Shown here: piece by piece, positions 56,801 through 64,000 of the stretch | Layout of the letters: each line of letters begins with the position of its first letter | Position numbering within the stretch: the first letter of the stretch is position 1 | NCBI GenBank assembly: GCA_030435675.1 | Contig: CM059623.1 | Coordinates: 11,502,092-11,566,091, forward strand | Length of the DNA: 64,000 bases | Direction: 5' to 3' | Source: Steinernema hermaphroditum | Taxonomy: Eukaryota; Nematoda; Chromadorea; Rhabditida; Steinernematidae | Position numbers and translations under genes: made by a program | Notes under the pieces: generated by a model | What the model saw: the letters and a program-made list of their open reading frames with translations, nothing else | Told to the model about the DNA's origin: nothing | Database searches by the model: none

Positions 56801-59040
56801 TTCAAGCAATCACTCGACTCCTGCCGACCTGCCAAGCTTTACACCTTTCGAACGGCTAGTCCAAGATTTCTGTGCTTCTATGACGTCAGGTCCGTTCTCA
56901 AATATTATGGAAGGTTTAGAGTCCAGTGGCCAATTTTCTCTTCATTGGCGAGCACACCACTTATATTTCCCAACTATAAGAAAAAATCCAGAAGAGGCCA
57001 AACAAACCCTAAGTGTGGTGCAACTGTGAAGCACTTCACACTTTCGTGAATACGGCACAGGAGTATTTTGGTCCGATTTTCACCTCTTTGTCCTATTTTA
57101 AAGTCTTTCCACTGGTATCGTTCTGAGAAGATCTCATCTCCGTGAAACAATTCTCGTCGGAAACTGTTTACGATGAAAAAGTATCATTTTTGTGCTTTAA
57201 AAGAAAAACTAACTTTTGCCGCGAGAGATTTCGAAATTAAGTCTGTTTCGTTTGCGATATGATATATTTTTTGCATAATAGTTGGATTCTATGACTGCTT
57301 AAGCCTATTATGATCAAAACCAACGCTGCACAGCAGCACGGGGCATTAGTGAGCTTATTTATAGAAATCCATAGACATTTGAATATGTACAAACATAGAA
57401 CTGTAGCAACCCGTATATAGAACTATGGGTACCCGTTAATATCGGACGGCACACGTAAATCTATGGTTACCCGTCATAGGGTGAACTATTAACCCTATTC
57501 TGGTCAAAATTATTTATTCAATCGGTCGGGTTCAGCAACATTAAGCCGCCAAAAACTAGCTATTCATTGTTTGCTTGCTCACTGTGGTAATTTAACGAAA
57601 TAAAACTTGGTGACGCAGATGACAAATTGTTTTCTTGGCACTCTTCCAGAAAGTGTTTTTCGAGGAAAAATTCAGCGAAAAATGGGAGATATTTCCATTC
57701 GGGGACTAGTAGTCAACAATCAACACGGTCCACAACGGCCAATCGAAAAGAGAACGCGCATTTTCAAAAGTGAGTACCTACCGTACCTGTCCAGCGAAAC
57801 ATGTGTTTTAAACTGAAGGTCACCAAAGCCCCGTATTTATGGTTTACATGGGAATACGGTACTTTCACGACAGATGAATTCCCACGGCACCTGGGAAAAT
57901 TTGAACTGAAAACACTTCTCAGGGAACCTGGGCCGAGCCTAAATGAATCAACACGATGTGCCCTTACAAACATGACTTGTTATTGTATTGTTGTGAAAAC
58001 AAATTTGTTTTTGTCTAGAGAAGATTGGCTTCTTTTAAAAATAGATGTACCTCGAAAGTACAAAGCTCCTATTCACGACGATTACAGTAGACCATCTCAA
58101 TCGGTTATGATTTTGTGGACAGGTAATGAGGATGAAAGTAGGTCACCCCACATCCCATTCTCCGAGAACAGCAGCTGTTTTCGAGGTTAGTTCAGTCGAC
58201 GTGTACGGTCAAATGCATTCAGGAAGGGCAAGCCTAGAATGACATCAGCCTTCTTCAAGTGTATAGTCGATCTGTTTTAGGAATTGGTTTTTGGAAGTCT
58301 GCCGCGTCGTCGACTTCCTCTCCCACGACCTTTGGATTGGACGACTGGTCTTGCGACGCTTCATCCGGAACTGCATTAAGAAAAACTCTTTCCAGGCGAT
58401 GTTCAGTCAGACGTCCAAAGCGCCTGATGTCATGTTTCGCAAGCGCACGTACGGCTATGCTAAACTGGGACATGCTGGAGGCTCTGCAAATTCTGGATTT
58501 ACGCTTCGCCGATCTCGGATTTATTGGTTTAGCGGTTGACGAGTTTTGCAGCTACTTGAGGAAAAGAAGGAGGCGTTTGAGATAAATCGATCTAAACAGT
58601 ACATGCAATACTAATAAGTTAGGCTAGGCTTCACTTTCATCACAAGGTTAAGTCACTCACTCAAAGGTGCCAAGGCTTAATTTCCAATCCCAAATTTCAG
58701 ATATGTGCACATTTCCTGCGAAATACCCAAACACCACCCACAAGGCCATTCAATAAACTTGAAAAAGGTCGACGTTTCACATGAGTTTGTGGTAACAGGA
58801 TAGCTTTTGTGATCCAAAAATTCCAACCAAAGCGATTTTCGACTACATGTCTTGATGAGAGATCAGCGCCCCATTCAATTCTTACTATTGGTCGAATGTT
58901 TTTTCAAGTTCTTCACCTATATTCGAAAGAATGAGGTCAGCTGTACGATACTATGCGTATCTGTAATGAAGCCTGGCTCTCCTAAAGTCATCTAAACACT
59001 GCAGTTTCTTTCGCAACAATTGTCGGCATCGGAACTCCTT
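53806..59040. other. Gene-poor stretch
   Basis: Includes protein-like but unsupported blocks (e.g. plus strand, ~56840-57030 and ~58260-58590). I could not tie these to splice sites or families. No gene called. Confidence 0.35.
56060..56285. repeat. Tandem duplication with telomere-like TTAGGC units
   Basis: Two ~100-bp copies share CATCTCAGGAAATA-like and AGAAATCTCTAGAAACAAAG blocks. GGCTTAGGCTTAGGC lies between them (56149-56163). Confidence 0.7.
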
Positions 59041-59045
59041 GGCAA

Positions 59046-59053
59046 GGTGGAAC
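59046..59053. repeat. Left 8-bp target-site duplication of the foldback MITE
   Basis: GGTGGAAC, repeated exactly at 59435-59442. Confidence 0.9.
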
Positions 59054-59434
59054 TAGAGATGGAATACCACACGCAACGGCTGGAGCATACATGGCCAGAA
59101 TAAGCACGGATATCGTTTGCCTAATTTGCTTCGCCAGTGCGCATAGAGTAGTTAAATAATTAATCTACACTTTCGTTACCGGATACCGCAACTTTCAATT
59201 CAAAAATTGAGAGAAAATCCAACGGCTGACTCCAACCGGCTGGGCCAACCGGTTGGAGCCAGCCGTTGGATTTTCTTCCGATTTTTGCATCCAAAGTTTC
59301 GAAATCTGAATTCGAAAGTGTAGATCAATTATTTAACTACTCTATGCACACTGGCGAAGCAAATTTAGCCACCGATATTCGTGCTTATTCTGTCCATGTA
59401 TGCTCCAGCCGTTGCGTGTGGCATTCCATCTCTG
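59054..59434. mobile_element. Foldback hAT-like MITE, 381 bp
   Basis: The whole element is one long inverted repeat with arms of ~185 bp. Ends read TAGAGATGGAATACCACACG and, from the other side, CAGAGATGGAATGCCACACG. Many blocks match across the arms (GCAACGGCTGGAGCATACATGG, GAGTAGTTAAATAATT, AAAATCCAACGGCTG). The centre is CCAACCGGCTGGGCCAACCGG. A perfect 8-bp duplication (GGTGGAAC) bounds it. There is no coding capacity. The AGAGATGG terminus is shared with the element at 5523-6958, so one transposase might move both. A transcript would fold into a long hairpin. Confidence 0.93.
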
Positions 59435-59442
59435 GGTGGAAC
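59435..59442. repeat. Right 8-bp target-site duplication of the foldback MITE
   Basis: GGTGGAAC, identical to 59046-59053. Confidence 0.9.
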
Positions 59443-59984
59443 TAGGCTCTCTCACGGGTATTCTTCCTCAATAATGCCAAGTCTTTGACTCATTCAATAA
59501 AAGCTACGTCGCAGCATAATCGCGCTAGAGCCACGAGTCAAAACACATTCGCCGCCCAACTTCCGTGTTGGCTTTACACCATCCACGACGAAGATTGGCA
59601 CGTGATGCGAAGAGTTTCAATTTGCATCAGAGATCAGATTGCAACAAGGAAGCTGTGAAGCGAGTGCTGCTTTCATAGTTGACAATGCAAATGTCAAACT
59701 TCACCACAAACAAATAAAAGTGCTAGAATAAAGCTGAGTCAGGAATGCATTCGTGGTTATTGATTATTGGGATGGGTAAAATGGAAACTGGATGAAATTC
59801 GTCTTATGCTGCTCGTATAGATAGCACTATCGAAGAAAATTGGCATAATCTAACTCTTTTTTAGCTCTAAAGGGGCATAGAGATTAAACGACCCGACCGA
59901 TCACTGGGGATACAAGTGAAAGTAACCACCAGGTCTAACCCGGTAGCCAAATGGCACCCCCGAAGAGTGGCAGTCTCATCCGAA

Positions 59985-60070
59985 CTGTCTGCGTGGCTCA
60001 TTGGGAACGTGTTTAATTTGTAAACCGGTCGGACTCGGTTAAATGTCGCCCTCAGGCCTCATTTTATCTG
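59985..60070. repeat. Dispersed repeat, tRNA-like (SINE-like), copy 2
   Basis: CTGTCTGCGTGGCTCATTGGG, 20 bases, then AAACCGGTCGGACTCGGTT. TGGCTCATTGGG fits a Pol III A box (TRGCNNAGYNGG) loosely, and GGTCGGACTC fits a degenerate B box. Matches 22255-22340. Confidence 0.5.
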
Positions 60071-60140
60071 TTACGTAAGGATATATCTGATGGTTTAAGA
60101 TTGATACATCATTCTAACAAGTTGATTACATTGAACAAAT

Positions 60141-61214
60141 TTATTTCTCCATGAAAAGCAAATAAGCATGCTCCGTCAGTTCCATAAATGCCGACTCACT
60201 CAATGACTCCAGTTTCCTCCTTACATACTCTCTTAGTTGGATTCTGCAGTCCGATCTTCTGCTTTCGTAAGCTTCTTGGTACATACTATTGGCTATGTAC
60301 TCCGGAACGTTCAAAATTATACGTGCAATACTGTGCGCGCTCGTGGGATGCTTCATCGTCAAGAAGCGCGCGTAACGGAGCACGGAGAGCTCTTTCTCAA
60401 ATGAAAAGGGAATCGGCGAGGTCAGGATTCTTCCAATTTTGGAGCGGCCGCTGAAATACTGTACGCCTTGTTCCCAGTAAGGCGTCGAGAAGAGAACTTT
60501 GGGGATCTTCCGGCAACAAAGAAGCTTTCCGTGGCCAACGTTGCCAGTCTTTATCCATCGGGCTAGCAACGCATTCCAGAGATATTCATTGTTCGAATTG
60601 TATTGCATTTCTTGTTTCTTGTAATGTAGAGTGTGGAACTGAGGTTGGAAGAAGAGGTCGACGAGCTGAGGTCCCATCTTCTGGATACAGTCGAATGTCT
60701 GAGTCGTGCCACCTACTCCTAACCACAAGATCCTGAGAGATCTTTTGGAGAAAATCGCGCCCAAGAGCTGCTCAAGCAGTGGCTCTCCTCTTCTCCCATG
60801 CCAAATTGATAGATTGTGAACAGGGATATCCAGGCGAAGAAGCTTCTTACAGAGTGCACTAGCGTCATAGTCGTGAAGGTACAAAGCCATTTTGATTTGC
60901 TTGGCCATTGGAAACAACTTTCTCGCCCGCTTCTCAAATTTTTGTGCACTAGAAGGGTCTTCAGTGTAATCGTCCGCATAGGCGGCCACTGCGACCTTCT
61001 CCAAGTACTTCGGATGGCGTTCGCATTTCTCCAATTCCTTGAAAGAACCGCCGACATGAAGAGGATATATGTCGCATCGGAATCTGGTCGCGTTGTCCTC
61101 GTAGTTTTTGGCGAGTTCTCGGAATCTGCTTCTTGAAGAAAGGCGGTAGAAGGGAGATAGGTCATCCAGAAGGTACTGAACGTTTTCGATGAACGTGGCC
61201 GGTACGCAGTCCAT
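60141..61214 (-). CDS. MDxxPxxF-family protein, copy 3
   Basis: Single frame of 357 residues. I use the ATG at 61214 (MDCVPATFIENVQYLLDDLS) because both other copies start MDxxP. An in-frame ATG 21 bases upstream is possible. It diverges more from copies 1 and 2 than they do from each other. Notable segments: RFRELAKNYEDNATRFRCDI, KQIKMALYLHDYDA, RSLRILWLGVGGT, and a C-terminal VRRKLESLSESAFMELTEHA. AATAAA (minus strand, 60140-60145) overlaps the TAA stop. No known domain. A rapidly evolving nematode family is inferred. Confidence 0.75.
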   Translation of the reverse strand: MDCVPATFIENVQYLLDDLSPFYRLSSRSRFRELAKNYEDNATRFRCDIYPLHVGGSFKELEKCERHPKYLEKVAVAAYADDYTEDPSSAQKFEKRARKLFPMAKQIKMALYLHDYDASALCKKLLRLDIPVHNLSIWHGRRGEPLLEQLLGAIFSKRSLRILWLGVGGTTQTFDCIQKMGPQLVDLFFQPQFHTLHYKKQEMQYNSNNEYLWNALLARWIKTGNVGHGKLLCCRKIPKVLFSTPYWEQGVQYFSGRSKIGRILTSPIPFSFEKELSVLRYARFLTMKHPTSAHSIARIILNVPEYIANSMYQEAYESRRSDCRIQLREYVRRKLESLSESAFMELTEHAYLLFMEK

Positions 61215-62370
61215 CGTCTTCGCGGAACCAATCAATCCGATAATATATGTAATTTATGTGTTAGTTAGTACTTCATGCATCGCAAAGCTTAGCGGGATTC
61301 ATAGAATACAAGGGGTTTTCTCCAAATCCCAAAATTACAAGTCCAGAGTTTTATGAAATGCTTTTATGAGACAGGTAGGATACAGATTTCCCAAATAGGT
61401 AAAAGAACTAGAACAGCCCGAAAAGCAATGAACAGAGCAGGATCAAGCGGAATCGGGCTCGAGCCTAAGTCAAGCCTAGATATTAGCCCATGCACGAAAA
61501 TGAATACTGGGCTCGCTTAGCTCGCCTGCAACCTCAAATATTTAGATATAAGCCTAAGCCAAGCCTAGGTCTGGGGCATATGCAAAGAGCATATAAGCTC
61601 GCTTCAACCTCAGATGTCTAGACATGAATATGAAAGCCCTGAACACATCGTATACATATGCATGTATCAACAAGGAGTGAAAACCACGGTGGGTACCGTC
61701 AGAAAGGTCCCACCGCGTTTTCCCTGAAGACGCTGTTTGGGGCGCAAGTGTCCGGGGCGCAAATGTCTGGGGCACAAGTGTCCTAGTACCATATCAGAAA
61801 CGCACAAACGGTCCCAGGAAGTCACTTTATGGAGAGGAACGACTGACTACGATGACGCGAAAAGTCTTGTTGGAAGACCTCGAGTGCGAGAGGCTGACGA
61901 TTTCAAGATACTACCAGGCCGCTGGAATAAAGCATGTAACAACGAATAGTCATATTGTGAATGCTACGTTCGATATGAACGGAGATAAATGTAAACGGTT
62001 TCCTTCTCCCGGATTTCATTCCTCGTACAGCGTTGATTTGCATGGGAGTTGTGTCCTCAGAGCATCGGCGTCGTCCAGGATGAATTCCAACTAGGTGTAC
62101 CAATTCCCTCTAGAAGCCGGGAAACACAACGTTTTCCGAGAGCAATTACAATAGTATTGACCTTATAACGAGGTTCTACACATGTTCCCATAGTTCAGTT
62201 GCAGATTTGGATATGGATTCAAGATCCAGACCGAGATCTGGGCGAGAATCGAAATGGTTGTATATTTACGAAAGAGGTACAAGGTACGAGGGGCAATGGA
62301 CGATTAAATGCATTATCGAAATCCAACTAAATATTTAAAATCTCTATGAACTATCCAGTCTAATCTTCTG
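61215..62370. other. Intergenic stretch
   Basis: Promoter of copy 3 and the 61461-61630 tandem repeat; no gene seen. Confidence 0.4.
61461..61630. repeat. Tandem duplication (~89-bp period) with telomere-like blocks
   Basis: AGCCTAAGTCAAGCCTAG recurs as AGCCTAAGCCAAGCCTAG. Both are followed by CTCGCTT...CAACCTCA. The GCCTAA blocks are complementary to nematode TTAGGC. Confidence 0.75.
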
Positions 62371-64000
62371 TCAGGCGGGCGTCGCATGACGGGAAGTGTG
62401 CGTGGGGGTGACGGCTCTGGAAGGCGGGGGGAAGACGTTAGGTCGATCGAAGTGCCACGAGACGCCGGGACCACCGAGAACGGGCTGCCAGATCTCGTAG
62501 CCGTGCTTGCTGAGCTCCTCTTCGATCATTGAGATTACGGTAGATGCTGTGTCTAAAGGGCAGTATGTGATGGAAAGCACTACGTGGCAGGAGTCACCTT
62601 TCTTCAAGAAACCGAAGACACATCCACCACCGCCGGCTCCGGTGATCTTGGGGTAGATCCCGTAACGAGCGAGCAAAGTGCAAATCTGGTCCAGTTTGGC
62701 GTGACCGACGCCCAGGGCGCTGAGCTGCTCATTACAGATCCGGCACAGTTCCTGTATGGATAAGTGTAAGTTTGAGAATATTGTAGGAAATAAGACAGGT
62801 ATAGTCAAAGGAGAACATCCCAATGTGCCCGCCTCACATCGCCCTTGGTCTGGTAAGTTTATAGCCATTTTTGGTTCAGGTCATGTTAGCTAATCTGCAG
62901 AAAAAAATGACCCATTCCAAGAGGCTTTTCGACTTCGATAGAAACGTCTTTTAGATCCCCGTTTTAAAACTTGCATTGAGTGGATTGTACGAATCAACGC
63001 TATCCTGCGAAGCCTTCTTCAAGACATCCACCGCCTTAAGTGAAATTGAATCGATCGTGTTGAAAATTCCGTTGATGATGTCGGGATACTGAAAGCAGAT
63101 CAAGTCCATCTCCACGTTATAACCACTGGAACCACCTCGTCCTGCTTCCGCTTGACCCTCTTCACCATCTCGCCGGTGCTTCTTTCGATCTTCGAATTGA
63201 CCAAAATAACTCGAAGTTCGGGAACACTGAACAGAATCGGCGGCTTTGCCACTTGATCACTTTGTCTTACTTGTGGAGTTGAGCGATAGGCTGGCCTTTA
63301 CCGTAGCTGGCGAGACCCCCAAATGTGCTCATCGTGGCGTCGAGGCCGGATGCACTGATGTGGATTATGGACTCGGCGGCTGCCGACCAATTCCTGATGA
63401 TCTCCAGATGGTGGTCGTCCCAGGTTAGGTCGCCACAGTCGTTTACCTGCAAGACTGGATTGCATCTCGACCTGAGTGCACATGGATACCGGTATCGATG
63501 GTGCGGGAATGATTCCAGCCGTTTGCAGAAGTGCCGTTGCAATGCAGACACAGTAAGCCCCTAAAGCCACCCTTTGATGTCATGCCATTCATGGCTGCTT
63601 TGCTACCTGATGATCCAAGGCCCACACACGACGATAGCTCACTTTTTACGGTAAGCTTAACCGCGAGAAGATCTCTTAAAACATCAATTAACTTCTGTCG
63701 CTCTACTGTCACGACGTGCTACTCTACGTGTAGAAGGTGTGAGCACAACTTACAAGAGGGTTTTCTCAAGGTGCTTCTTGCAAGTGGACGCGTGCATGTC
63801 ACCAGAAGAGGACAGGATGTCAATGCTGTAGAAAGATAGTATCACAGTCACAGCACACAGATAGGTTGTGAAAGCGTGCAAAACACACGGCACTACATGG
63901 CTCGATGACCACTCACCTTTTCCGTTGGAACACTCCGATCAAGAGGTACCAAAAGACAAGAAACGCCCTTTCGACCTTCTTGTGCTCGCCGACAATGCCG
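62371..64000 (-). CDS. mvk-1: Mevalonate kinase, 5' end outside the window
   Basis: Exons in phase: 63917-64000 (partial), 63754-63825, 63607-63674, 63490-63560, 63271-63446, 63136-63226, 62999-63088, 62598-62751 and 62371-62552. The ATP-binding GHMP motif is SELSSCVGLGSSGAYCVCIA. The IHISASGLDATMSTFGG block holds the catalytic Asp. ELRVILVNSKIERSTGEMV and IDSISLKAVDVL follow, then LGVGHAKLDQ and ITGAGGGGCVFGFLKK (GHMP motif 3), ending QPVLGGPGVSWH plus a short tail. This order is that of animal mevalonate kinase, which phosphorylates mevalonate in the isoprenoid pathway (dolichol, ubiquinone and prenyl groups). The 63754-63825 exon adds a ~24-residue insert (ILSSSGDMHASTCKKHLEK) before the ATP loop that I would not expect. 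Confidence 0.93.

Noticed and set aside
56780..57030. Protein-like frame with FERLVQDFCASMTSGPF
   Set aside because: Part of it overlaps a dispersed repeat block shared with 38660-38720, and there is no start, splice partner or known motif.
58255..58600. Overlapping open frames with F-box/LRR-like fragments
   Set aside because: Three frames are open at once, no F-box signature is present and no neighbouring exons fit.

Overview
The window reads as genomic DNA of a nematode. Coding exons are GC-rich and sit in AT-richer surroundings. Almost every intron I could place is only 40-52 bp and is GT-AG. Several start codons follow a TTTCAG-like site with no exon upstream, as expected for spliced-leader trans-splicing. 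The gene content fits too: a DXO-family protein, a dsRBD protein, an ITP/CHH-type neuropeptide, degenerate M13 peptidases and rapidly evolving F-box proteins. A Steinernema-like worm is my guess, from the lineage-specific 'MDxxPxxF' proteins, but no search was possible. Exon models were built by hand by requiring consistent reading phase across each junction.

Layout. 0-4 kb: an MDxxP protein (minus) and a two-dsRBD protein (minus). 4.4-7.2 kb: a dead cathepsin L copy (minus) whose first exon is split by a 1.4 kb hAT-like element filled with a 41-bp GACTCG minisatellite. 7.4-8.4 kb: a secreted Lys/Ala-rich protein (minus). 9.2-16.3 kb: two unrelated gene types, an unrecognised ~260-aa family and an F-box family, each present twice in mirror-image order around the proteasome deubiquitinase gene PSMD14/Rpn11. 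16.6-16.9 kb: a broken fragment of PSMD14. 17.4-18.0 kb: a gene-like remnant of the C-terminal lobe of a papain-family protease (plus). 18.1-20.3 kb: a 643-aa DXO-like protein with altered catalytic motifs (minus). 23.3-24.0 kb: an EGF-like type I membrane protein (plus). 24.7-25.7 kb: a second MDxxP protein. 26.8-28.0 kb: uncertain coding fragments. 30.4-31.6 kb: the intact cathepsin L gene (plus), with an unusual membrane anchor. 32.0-32.5 kb: an ITP/CHH-type neuropeptide (minus). 33-47 kb: gene-poor, repeat-bearing DNA. 47.7-50.0 kb: a nine-exon secreted M13 (neprilysin) relative lacking the zinc site. 50-60 kb: gene-poor, with a full-length foldback hAT-like MITE at 59.1-59.4 kb. 60.1-61.2 kb: a third MDxxP protein. 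62.4-64 kb: mevalonate kinase (minus), running off the window.

The genes do not form one pathway. The main theme is local duplication and decay. There is an inverted cathepsin pair 23 kb apart, a mirrored F-box/unknown-family block around PSMD14, a PSMD14 fragment with a mutated JAMM histidine, a lone protease lobe, and two protein families (DXO, M13) whose members here have lost catalytic residues. Two non-autonomous hAT-like elements, both with AGAGATGG termini and perfect 8-bp target duplications, mark recent transposition.
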